Source: Tubulanus polymorphus
Taxonomy: Eukaryota; Nemertea; Palaeonemertea; Tubulaniformes; Tubulanidae
Length of the DNA: 64,000 nt
Direction of reading: 5' to 3'
Assembly: GCF_964204645.1 (NCBI RefSeq)
Contig: NC_134025.1
Location: 11,971,001-12,035,000, forward strand
In this document: positions 49,401 to 60,500 of the stretch, in pieces
Position numbering within the stretch: position 1 is the first letter of the stretch
Layout: each line of letters starts with the position of its first letter
The notes under the pieces: generated by a model
Seen by the model: the letters and a program-made list of their open reading frames with translations, nothing else
The model's database searches: none
Told to the model about the DNA's origin: nothing
Made by a program: the position numbers and the translations under genes

Positions 49401-50542
49401 AGATAAAATCAATAACACAGCTACTCTCATACACACACACGCACGCACGCGCGCGCTAGTAAGCGCTGTTTATCGCCTGACTCACGTACACAGTATATAG
49501 CCACGCACTCATCCACCGCGGGCGTGCATATAAATTCCCCACCTATTCAATTCTGTTCTACCAAATCACTATATTGTGTTACAACGCGCTGGCGGGTGGA
49601 AAATCGGACATCGCCGAAAAAGAAAAAAAAAGTCGGAATTTTGTATACCCGATCGTATCGTCGGAATTTCTTCACGCAAATCGGGAGGATTCCGAATAAT
49701 TCGGGAGGGTTGGCAGCCCTGAATATAGACTAGCGTCACTTTCTTGAGGTATTACAAATACTGCGAGTCAAAAATTATATTTTCAACTTATGTTGGAAAA
49801 ATCTTGAACTTTCTTCCAGTTTCTCTAATAATCAGGGGCGGATCTAGGATTTTCCATGAGGAGTGTGGCCAATGAGAAAAAAGGGCACTTTTTACGAAAC
49901 ATCACGCACTCCGGATACTTCTACAACATTTCAGGGGGTGCTTTCGGTCATTTCATGCGTTGAAAAAATTATCATAGGTGGAAAACCTTGGTCCAAAACA
50001 TTTTGGGGTGACATTTTTAAGGGCACTTCAAATTTGAGGGGGGTCCAAACACCCTGACATCCCCCTAGATCCGCCCCTGTAATACTTACCGGTGATATAT
50101 TTTGCATCTAAAGAAGCTTTGCCGTTAATGAGCGCTTGTAGAATTTCGATATTCCCCGTAGTTGCCGCTGTATAAAGAGGTAGTCTACCGCGACTATCCC
50201 GCTGTTCAGTGCATGCACCGTACTCGAGAAGCAATTCAACTAGAGCCAAATTCCCGAATTCGACTGCAAGACCTGGAATGGAAAGCCACAACAAGCTGCT
50301 CATGGGTTTTCGATACGACCATCTAAAATATTGTGGAACCCATGTTGTTATGAAAGCGGCCGTCTCAATGAATTACAACGAAATAGATGACTATTTACAT
50401 ATTACATACTCAGTAATGGTTTTGATCTCGACCCAGTAAAATTGTTTCGAATAAAATCCGGATTGAATACAACCAATGACTTCAATCCTTGGACATCTTG
50501 CTGCTGAAACAGTTGTAGGAAATCGACTACTTTCTCTTCCAT
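43428..50542 (-). CDS. Ankyrin repeat and SOCS-box (ASB-type) protein, complete
   Basis: ASB proteins are substrate receptors of Cullin5-Elongin B/C ubiquitin ligases. Four minus-strand coding exons: 50542-50410 (ATG at 50542), 50272-50090, 44701-44550 and 44237-43428. All junctions fall in the same phase (1,1,0), giving about 425 residues. Ankyrin units: LAVEFGNLALVELLLEYGA, GRLPLYTAATTGNIEILQAL, NTAFQGAIVKRQFEASEFLI, GETALHLAAEKDA, GITPLHIAAHFNHVSIVNSL, GVTALHVACRQSSRASLETL, TTALMIAIGKHDTLHVQALI, GVSPLVKAVWEKIPKNLFLL. The C-terminus has a SOCS box: PLSLLNSCRRMIRNRV (BC-box-like) then RLPLPEILKKFLL (Cul5-box-like). Which vertebrate ASB it matches I cannot say. The intron between exons 2 and 3 (44702-50089) carries nested transposons. 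Confidence 0.88.
44816..44918. mobile_element. Short palindromic MITE, GTTCCACAG family, copy 3
   Basis: Ends GACCTAGTTCCACAGTT and GTGTGGAACTGGGTCC. Sits in the large ASB intron. Confidence 0.62.
45733..46268 (-). repeat. Candidate 3' LTR region with internal 99-bp direct duplication
   Basis: Two apparently identical blocks, 45733-45831 and 45906-46004, begin TGCGACAAACAATATTTCAT and end ATACGATGAAT. The second block runs on to ACAACAACA at 46268, just beyond the polypurine tract, so 45906-46268 could be an LTR with TG...CA ends. The first block could be a partial second LTR or a tandem duplication. No 5' LTR was found to confirm it. Confidence 0.45.
46271..46292 (-). promoter_or_regulatory. 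Polypurine tract of the Gypsy element
   Basis: On the minus strand this is a run of A followed by GGGGAGAGGGAA, immediately upstream of the presumed 3' LTR and downstream of the pol stop codon. This is the usual site of plus-strand priming in LTR elements. Confidence 0.6.
46358..49155 (-). mobile_element. Ty3/Gypsy retrotransposon pol, 5'-truncated but open
   Basis: A 930-codon uninterrupted frame on the minus strand. It starts within the RT domain (DRLAAAGLKLKPSKCEFL, GHRISEKGVEPDPAK, FLGFSGYYRRFI). Then comes RNase H with acidic residues in ELHTDAAHDGLGAIL (about 145), AHKLEFLALKWA (about 190) and CVHTDS (about 213). The integrase has an HHCC finger (LHDRLGHPG...CKRC, about 370-412), DDE residues in LLCIDFL (about 435), LHSDQGPAFES (about 496) and NGAVERFNG (about 530), and a C-terminal segment (PGDMVLVKREGF, ILHRNKLLPL). 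A roughly 200-residue acidic/Pro-Ser tail follows. Gag, protease and the first RT motifs, including the YxDD box, are missing; homology stops abruptly at about 49155. The lack of stops suggests recent insertion. Confidence 0.9.
49833..50079. mobile_element. MITE with CAGGGGCGGATCTAGG termini
   Basis: Perfect 16-bp inverted termini CAGGGGCGGATCTAGG / CCTAGATCCGCCCCTG enclose 247 bp rich in GGGGT and AAAATT. It ends 10 bases before the last base of ASB exon 2 (50090), so it abuts the donor site. TAAT adjoins both ends. A solo end is at 20286-20338. Confidence 0.75.
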
Positions 50543-51545
50543 TTATACTGGCACAACTATGATAGTGTAACAGCTCCTGAGTGAAGTGAATAGATAGGAG
50601 TTTCTGCAGTACCACGGCAACCTTCAGACGGAATACCAGAAACAAGAGTATTAATGTGTGTAAAAATAACAAAGCCTACATGGCACCGAATCGCGACGAA
50701 AAATGTTTCCATGTCCGGTGCCCCAAAGATATTTTTTGAAGATACTTTTGATTAACGCAAAATCACCGAAAAAAAATCATTTTACACAAACTTCATTGAG
50801 TTGTGTATCTATTGATATTCATCAAATTAAAATAAATGATCTCTATACCCCATTACTTAAATCCGCCTAGTTTCACTATTAAATTCATCAGTTTGGCGCA
50901 CAAAATCGTCGTTGCACCAATGGTCATCTCAAAGGAATTGTAACTTTTGTCCAATTAAGTTTTACTCATTCAATTAAAATCAACGCAGTCAAACTGTTTA
51001 AGTCAGGAACAGTCGTTTTCTGTCAAAATAGCGCCTGTATAAAAACTACAGTACTCAAAGCAGAAGACCGCAGGAAATAGCTAGCGCCGGAATACATTGC
51101 TCGTGAAATTTAACCAACGTAACGAAAAAAACTTTATGCCATTTATATATATCCAATAGAATCCGTTTAAGTGGGACATTTCATTTAATGGATTTTGGCA
51201 TAGAACTATAACATAGAACTATTTATTCTATTTGGGGACGACCCACAATGGCACACGCAGGAGCAAACTCACCGAGGTCAAACAATCTTATAGCCTATGA
51301 ATTGAAAGATTTGAAATAACGTCAAAACATGTGAATTTACATAAAAAGTTTTATAAATAAACGTTTCTATTTAAAATACGTAAATCAATTTGTAATTGGT
51401 AGATAATATGCTGAAAATATGATATTAGCTGCATCCAGCTGCACCCATGCGCCACCTATCGTAGTGTCAGATGAGTTGAGCAAGTTGATGATGGCAGCAC
51501 AGGTTAGAGCGGTGCAATGTCTACTCGACAGTTCATCAGAGTAGA
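50543..51545. promoter_or_regulatory. Divergent spacer between ASB gene and GALNT2
   Basis: The two start codons lie 1,003 bp apart on opposite strands, so this interval should contain both 5' UTRs and promoters. No TATA box or CpG island is evident; sequence is AT-rich. Confidence 0.5.
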
Positions 51546-54500
51546 ATGAGACGGAACACACGCGTTTTTGTGGCGTTTGCTGCTGTTTGGATCCTCGGTA
51601 TTGTGTATTACATGTACAAAGTTAATAACAACCAGGTAATACTTACTTGTTTGATCGAATCATCGAGAGTATTTGCGTAATATGGTAAAACTCGGTCGCT
51701 GTTGTCTCTGCCTATAACCTCACTTGCCAAAGCAGAGGGCATCGTCGTAGGCCCTCGACAATGACAGTAATGTCTAATGATAGTTTAAATTACCAAATTG
51801 CAATTGTTTTGCAAATCAAAAGTCAAGACACTGACCATACTGGTCTAACTGCGGTTTGGGTCACCTTTCCCTGTGTGGCGCTAGTGTTATTAAAGAATGA
51901 ATAGTGTTATGGTTAGGTTAGCCTTAGGTACGTACATAACCAGAAGGGACCTAAACTACAGTCGCTCCACAATCCTTAGTGTCTGTGCTACGAGCAATTA
52001 TCTCAACTGCTCGTAGGTCTGTGGTACATCAGACATTAGGTCAAAGTTCCTGGTCAGGTGTAAAAATTGGGGGGGGGGTGGCAGTTTCGAGACAATTTTA
52101 TCTCAAAATTTTGGTTTGGTTGCTTCTTCGTATTTTCATTGATGACATTAACTCGACATGACTGTTTTAACTGAACCCACTAACAGTAGGCCCAACCTAT
52201 TCAGAAGAGTTCACTCAAATATTTTAGCTGGCCTGTAGGCCCTAGGCTAACTTCAAATTGAGCTTACACCAGTAGTAGAATTGTGCCGTCAGAATCAACC
52301 ATCGTTTTTATAGGCCTATTATCTGCATTAAGCCTACACCTCAAGTAAAAGAAGATTTTTGCCAATCTTTCAATACAGTATAAGGATATAAAAACAGTGG
52401 CACAGAAGAATTCTACTCATCATGTTGAGACCAATTTGATTGACCTGCTAAAAAATTTAAGCAAAATATCCTAAAAGTGGGTTACTAAGTTGTAATGAAA
52501 TAGGCCTGTAGGTCATTGTCCTACGAAACAAAAAAAATGGATATTTTGCCATCTTAAAGTGAAATCCTCAATGGTTGAATGAAGGGCTGAATTTCTGTTT
52601 ATTATTCGGTATTTTTTCTTTAGGGAAACAATACAAATGAAGCGCTGCGATTGAAGCCGAATGTCATAAAGGATGCCGTAAAAAGAAGCACTGACTTGAA
52701 ATTTGGCACAGGTACGACGTCAGGTGTCAAGTTCGATGATGGTGAACAAGTATCGTGGCAGTATTTCGACGAAAAGGAGTACATCGCCAAAACTGAGGTG
52801 AAACCGGGAGAGGATGCTTACACGAAGAATAAATTCAATCAGGCTGCAAGCGATGCGATTAAATCAAACAGACCTATACCAGATACACGACATCCGAGGT
52901 AAGCTAATGTGATTTGATTGTTCCAATCATTTCATCTAGATCAGGACTTTTTAAAAGATCAAATGTAGCCTATAATAGCTTAATATATAGGCCTGATAAT
53001 TATCCTTGGGATGTTTTAGCTGTACTACTGAGTGATGGATTAGGCCTACTAAAGTGATTGAAAATTGTAAATTTGAAGGAATTTTCAAATTGTTTAGTTC
53101 ATCTGACACCCTTGTAGATGGCGCTGATGATAGCATAATAGGGGCTACAGCTAAATTCAAGCCAGTGCGAACTTCTAGTTTCATGTTGATATTCATGGTA
53201 TTCAAAGTTTTAGTAACCCCCATTTATCTTATATGACCTGCTTGCGCATAGTACATACATCATGATGCGATAAATGTCTGGAAAACTCAAACTGATGCTG
53301 TTCAAGTCTGGTCTTTGTAGTTGTTGTGTTTACCTTGTCGGCTACTGCACTTCTGCGCCGATAAAAGGTAAAAAATTGTGTCGTATCTTGATTATGTTTG
53401 AATGATTACAGTTGTGATGAAAATAATGATAACACCAATCCTTTCATTGCGTCTTCACCGTAGTGCAGTGTATAAATCGGTGATTGACTTTGCTAGTACA
53501 TCGCACTGCGTGTATTGAAGTAATTTGTATATGGACTAACTCTAATGAAAGATTGCAGCACTGGAACTGGAATTTTTCAAAAATGTTCAAATTATCTCCC
53601 GCACTTTAGGGTACTAATTAGTCGGCCCCCCGAAGAGGTTGATCATGAATTCATTCGGCATCGAGTTGGAAAAAAGCAATAAAACTTACGCTGATAATGT
53701 GTGTACAATGCACGTTGTATTTACCGTAGGCCTATAACCCGTATAATGTCATAGCAAGTCAATTCACAGTTATTAATTTTTCAAAGCCACTGGTAATCTA
53801 TTGAATCATACTTAGTAAGAATTTTGATGAATAGGCTATACTTGATCTTTAAGTAGAAAGGAAAAGATGGTAGAAGGGGATGTCCAGTGAATTAAGGAAG
53901 AAGGGTCCATAGATAGGCTTATACGTACCAGCATATTGTGTCTGAAAGTGTGTCCAACCTAGATGCATCTGCCTGCAACCCAAAAATTGTCCCATTTGGA
54001 ATCAAGATGGCATATAAGTATATATTCATTATTTGTTAACGTAATAACAATCAATAGAAAATTTATGTGCCTATGATTCTGTGTTGTGTGTTATGTTTCT
54101 GTGATCGTGGTGATTTGCATGGACCTTTCATCAGGGAATGGAGAAATTACGTAGTGTTTTCATCTACATGGGGATCATATCACATTTTGTTACCGCATAC
54201 AATTGCGAAATGCAAAATTCTCTGAGGCCTGTAAATCCTTTTATTGTTAGGATCAACTGTGTTGATCCTTATAGAATGGGTCTGAGAGTAATTTTCTGTC
54301 AACTCTTGGTGGCACAATATGTAACCACTGGATGTAAACAGCTGATATTTTGTCATATGGGGGAAATAGGTGGTGGAATTGAATATGGCAAGCTTCGTCC
54401 ATCAGCTCTAAACCATGTGCAAAATTTCAATGAATTTTTCCGCCATTCTACTAATCGATGCTTGACCTAGTTTCATGACGTCACAGAGATAGCCCTTCAC

Positions 54501-57500
54501 AAGGGCATCACTTGGAAATCCCTCTAGAAGGGCTTTCTCAGTGACATTATCAAGATCTGTTTTCTACCATGTACTTGTGGGCGTACTCTTTTATGACCTC
54601 CAAAGTCTCCTTCCGAAATCTCCGGTTGGCTCCACACAAAATCCGAATCACAACACCTCAACAGAAAGGAAGTTTCGGAGACTCCAAAAAGCCACGTGAC
54701 CAATTAAAGAGTATGATTGGAGGCAAATGGATTCTCCGATCTGATAAAAGAGTTCGCCCTGTGACTCATAGGGAAAACCCATTACCACGTACATCATCAA
54801 AGTTGAACATGCTTGCTACAGAGTGTACCATGATTTCATCTTGATCAGCTGTTCGTTATTGCAAATCCAAGAACAGATCGATTTTTGTGCTCAAAACTAA
54901 AATGTACTCAGTTGATCCTACTGGACCCATTGAAACGAATAGACTTAAACTGTGTTTTCGTCCGATTCCACAATCAGCCGAAAGGTTGTACTTTCGTGCT
55001 GGTCGACCAGTTGATACCGTGCGAATGTTGTAGAGAGATTATTAAAGAGGTGTGCTCTACTATCGGAAGCGATCCTTTGTCGAACGTCTCTTAAAATCCG
55101 AATCCAGACGAGGAGAATACTAACTAGTATATTTTCGATGATCTGATGTGAATATTATTTATTGATGTATGTCAAAGCTCGCGACTCGCAGGTCGGCCTT
55201 TTCGTTATAGTATCTGGAGCTCACGACTCACAGGTCGGCCCTGTTCTGATCTGATCTATCCTGAACTCAACTGCTGAACTGAACTGGACTTTCTGAACTA
55301 TCCCAAAAATGTTAATTAGATATTTATAAGTGATGACTAGAGTTGACATAAGCGTAAAACTGACATGTGAGAGAGTGCTAAACTTACAATATACTATTCA
55401 GAACTATGATGATATTAATTATCTTTCTCCAAAGTTGGTAATTACTAAATCAATAGAGTATCTACTACAATTATAATTTTACTAATAATCATAAGATATA
55501 CATCTGACATTGAAACTATAGTGTAAAATCCTCATTTCATAACACCATGGTCCTTTATTTGTCATATTTTGTTGATATTTGAGATTGGTAGTACTTCAAC
55601 ATATCAAATAGATTTAGTTCATTGTTATGCAATTGGTGACCAGCATCTTGGTCCTCGGTCATAGATGGAAATCTTGGGTATTGGCACATCATCCTCCCTC
55701 GGCAGGGGTCTGAACCTGATTTCTGATTGGCGTCATCTCAGCTTTGTATGTAGCTGCGTACTCACACCTGATCAAGCAGGGTTTCATTTCACCAAGAACC
55801 TTAGTGTCTGATGTACCACAGACACTAAGACACGAACGACATTTTCTCGATACTCTTAAATCACTGTGACTTTAAACCACCAGAAATCCAGTTTCACTCA
55901 ACCGATTGTGAAAAATAAACTCTCTTTACAAACACTCAAACATTCAGATTTCTTATTATTATATTCATTTGGAGGTTTCTTCATCATAGTCCGTGCTTGA
56001 TGCGATTTAAATACAGAAATAGCAAAAATGACACCATTTTTTCACTTTGAAACTAGGCATTGTAACACTGTTGTTCGTTAGCAACAAGACACTTGAGCGA
56101 TGCGTGTCTCATCGCTAAATAGCGCATCATTTTTGTATCTTACATTTAATCGTACTAAAATTGGCTTTATCCTCAAACAAATATAATGAACAAACACAAA
56201 ACGTCATAAGGTTAGTGTAGATAGTTTATTTATCAAAATCGGTTGTTTATTTGCTGAGATATCGCAGTTTGAACACAGGCAAAAATGCCGACAGTAGTTC
56301 TGTCGGCAAAAGTCACGCGAATTTGAATGAACGTGTCTGGGTGGGTGGTTACACAGGATCGTAGAGCAACGTAGATGGAGACTGCCACTGCCAGGACTGG
56401 GTGAAGGTTTCATACGGTGGCAGTCTCGACGTATCGGCCCCACTCCGCGTGGTTGCGCCACCGCGCGGTATTTACGCGAAGCAGCAGAACACAAACATGG
56501 CCACTCTCTCAATTTTCAATGATAGAAATCGTGTGTGCATTTCGATTATTTCGGCTGTTAGGGTTTAAAGGCACAATATACGTTGATGATGTGATATGGC
56601 GATGTTAATTAATGATAATTCCGCAGTGAAGCAAGCCACGAACGGTGCCGATTGAGTGTACAGCTGCCAAAAACACTGAAATGTGCGTAGTTGCGTAACT
56701 ATTTGCAGTGAATTGCACGACGAAACATGAAGCCTTAACGGCCGTTTAAAAAAAAATCATACCAATCGCAATTGTAAAATAAAAATGAGATAGAACCTTA
56801 GTTAAAATTCTGGCCATTTCTAAAATGTTATTACCAATTTTTAGTCAGTGCGGAATGTTTAGTTTTCCAACAATAATGAGGGGTGGTAGGTAGACATGCA
56901 ATTCAAGTCATCATTTATTACACGTTACTTCCGTGTTGTTGAAAATCTCGCGAGTCCTGGACCAAACCCCAATGAACAATGTGATCTGTGTGCTGGCCAC
57001 AAATGCACACAGATCACACTACACTACCCATTACACATTCCAGTACCCACAGCTTTCATATATCCATCCAAATATTTCTGTCTTTCTTCCTGGATGCCAT
57101 CAGGTCCAGATCCCTTTTGAGGGAGGATGCGGAAGCTGACATGGGATTGAGACTTCCCAGTTATCTTGCTCTCTGCCCTATGCGACCGAAACCCTATTGA
57201 ACTAATTTTGACTGAGCCACTGATTGTCTCACAATCTGGTACATGTAATAGCTGTTTTTTGTTTGCATGTTTCGATTGTTGTCGACTGGGACTGGGATTT
57301 TTTCCTGTAAATAATTGGCTTTTTGGTGGAAACAACGGAAAATTGTATTCTTTTGAAATTCACATAGGCCTATTACACAAGCCTGCAAAAACATTGACTG
57401 GATTGGAAAGTCACGAATGATAGTTTTTATGACAAAATATATATCTTTTCTGATCGGTTGTTAAAAACCTAGAGCAACAGGTGGTATTAATATCATGTAG

Positions 57501-60500
57501 CAATAGTATTTTCTATCAATCACACCAAAATAAGGTGGCAGTGGGTACCATTTGGAATTTTAAAACCAATGAATATTGCTGTGAGCTACGTCTTGCTATA
57601 ATTTCTGCATGGATACAATTTTTTGTAAAATTTTCTTCTCATTGCAATGAATATTGAATGTTACAGAAAAAAATTTCTGCGACTTTCCTTAAAAATTGTT
57701 TTCTGGTTTGGAAAGCCGTAAGATTTTCTGAGGAGTAATGGTGACACTACTTAATGAAATTCCTGTCTGCTAATACGTTAACCCTTGGTCACTTGGTAAA
57801 ACATACCGGTAGTCTATTAAAAAAATTGACAAAAAAATATTACCTATAGTAAATATAATAACAAAATTTCCAATGTATTAAATTAGGCAACTAACAAAAT
57901 TAACCCTTGCTGGTTCAGGCTGGTTGGAAGATAGTTTGATATTTCCAATGTACTTCGATTTAAACTCTGTAAACTCGACCACCGATCACACAACTATAAC
58001 TGTACTTTCCGAATCCAAAATCAAACTCCTTGTTTTGTTCCCAGCCTTCCTCCCTCGCAGGGTCTGCCAAACTAGACCAGGTGCACAGGTACACGCGTAG
58101 CCTTACCGCACAAAAAATGGTTGCGGCACTAATCAGATTGCTCGTTGTATAATCGCTGAGGCAAATTTCATGGAAAAACTATAAATGGAAAAACCCGGGC
58201 TAAAATAAAACAGGATATCTGATTGCCTAATTATGACATCATCTGGGCTGCGCACTTGGTCTAGTGCAACAGGGTGGTCTAGTACCCGTGGCAAGCTCGA
58301 TGCCATCAGGTTCAAATCCCTGCTGAGGGAGGATGGTTCCCAGCAGGTGTGGTGGGTTTGTAAGGTACATCAAATCAATGAAATAGTTGTAAAGCAACGA
58401 TTATGGGCTTTCTGCATTGCTGGTTATCAGGACGGAGTCAGCTATACTCTGGTGAGGGTTTGGTATCTGGTTGAAATGTTACGTGGATGGCGTAATGGCG
58501 GTACACAAAAGCCACGTTCACACCATAGGGCTGGTTAGTCATTACCTGGACCCAATAGATTCTGTGCATTCTTCCCGCAAGTTTTTAAATGAGCTGTGAG
58601 AATCGTTCCAGATAGCTGTAGGTCTAACTGATGTGATTGACAGACGATTATTTAAAACATATACTATTCACACATGGAGAAATGGTCCGCTCTAGAATTT
58701 AGAACATACTTTTTCATCGGTCTGAATTAGTGCTTTCTAAACCATTTTAACACAGGCTTTTGGTTAGTATGAATTGAAATTGGCGCAGTGCAGTGTATAA
58801 ATCACTGATGGATTTTGCTATTACACCGCATTGCGGTGTATTGATGTAATTAGTAATTATCTCTCTTGAAAGATGGCAGTACCTGTCAAACATAGTGAAA
58901 TATCAGTAAGTATCGATACACTGCGCCGCGGTGTAGACGCACTATTGTGGTATTCCCTTTAATCAACACACTAGGGTCGAATTATTCAAAATTTTCAAAT
59001 TATCTCCAACACGATAGGGTATTGATAAGTCGCCACTGAAAGGGTTAATATTGTCAGTTGACAATAGATGATAGCCTATAGAATGATAGTATAATTCAAT
59101 GGATAAAATGATGTAGTGCACATTATCTCAAAAGTAATTATTAAAATTCATCAAATATAAGATAAGAGTTATAATTGAAATATGTTTACACAATAAATGC
59201 CAAAATTAAAATTTGTTATTGTTATTTTGAAAGGATAATATCGATGATGTAGTGCACATCCACTCAGACAGAATGTATGTATGTAAAATTTATGTAATGT
59301 ATAAATGTATGTAAACATAATGATAACAGTTCTAAAAGCTTCATAAAATGGTCAAAATGGTCTAAATCGGCTAATTAAGCGCCATCATTTTTCAATTTTG
59401 TCGGTGACTGAATTCCCCTTACCAGAACAGTAATATTTTAGGCATAGCCTGCATTATTCTGTTGGGCTACTAGGGAGCAATGAATTCTTATTGAATTGGA
59501 TTATCCGAATGGCAGTCCATAGGCCCTGGTGATTGTGGAACCGAATCAAGTGCTGCATCTGACCATCGGCAGCTAGAGCATGCCAAGATTCATCACAACA
59601 ACAAACCATAATATATAACCATATTACAATTATTTCAAAAAGTCATATTATCGTTTACTTGGTGTCTTTGCCGGAAAACAAATAGGGGGATTAGGCCTAT
59701 ACTATCTTGTCACAGAAAAATTCGTGATATTATAGAAGAGAAAAGATAATATTTCGCGATAATATATATTGACTATCACTGCCGTTTATTGGTGGTACTT
59801 TTAAGTATGATGTACACTTGGCAAATTTATGGATGGATCTCTGGAGTCAATTGTATAGATATTATCATATTAACCAAGTCCTGGATCATTGAATCCTAGT
59901 CAGCATAGTAATGAAAGACATACTACGCTTATCCGCTAAATCTTTATATCATTTTTGTGTATAGAATGCTGTAAATTTTATTGGTTTCTTCTGTCTTTTG
60001 ATGTATTTTGTTGTATAAAGACACTTTAGGCCAGCTGTAGGCTGAGCCTATTACTATACAAATAGAGCGAATTTAAATGACATGGTTTCCAGAAGGCTTT
60101 TTCGATGTGCATCTGAGCATTTATTCATACAAATCATTCATGCAAGCCTTATCCACTTTCCAATTCCTAGGAAGCCGAATTTTGCAAAGGGGCCTCGTTG
60201 AAATTTAAATGTTTTAATGAAGAAGTTTTAAAGTTCTTAATGAAAATCTGATTACCAAATATCTCAGTTTTATAAAAAAGCCAATCTGAAAGCAAAGTCT
60301 CCTCTACAGCGGGCCGCACACTAGCGACAAAGCCGGCGCAACAACTATGCCGCGGCAATTTAACAGCGACATTGACGCCGAAAACTTTTCCCGCACACTA
60401 GCAACAACGACGCAGCTTCAAGTGCTGCATCTGCAACTATTGTAGGTCATGTGGCCAATTAATGATCAAAAATATGATCTTGACACATGCGCATTGAAAC

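Larger units (their letters stand above)
45034..49721. mobile_element. hAT-like element interrupted by a Gypsy retrotransposon
   Basis: Left terminus CAGGGCTGCCAACCTTT and right terminus AGGGTTGGCAGCCCTG are inverted repeats, and AATATA flanks both (45028-45033, 49722-49727). The host sequence reappears on both sides of a retroelement insertion. No transposase remains. An (AC)n/(GC)n microsatellite lies at about 49430-49456. Everything is inside one intron of the ASB gene. Confidence 0.6.

Noticed and set aside
54138-55094. Open frames of 110, 91 and 69 codons in GALNT2 intron 2
   Set aside because: No recognisable family, and overlapping a hairpin/repeat-rich stretch.
57024-57420. Cluster of overlapping 66-103 codon frames on both strands
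   Set aside because: Mutually overlapping, and includes a degenerate SINE B-box end; looks non-coding.
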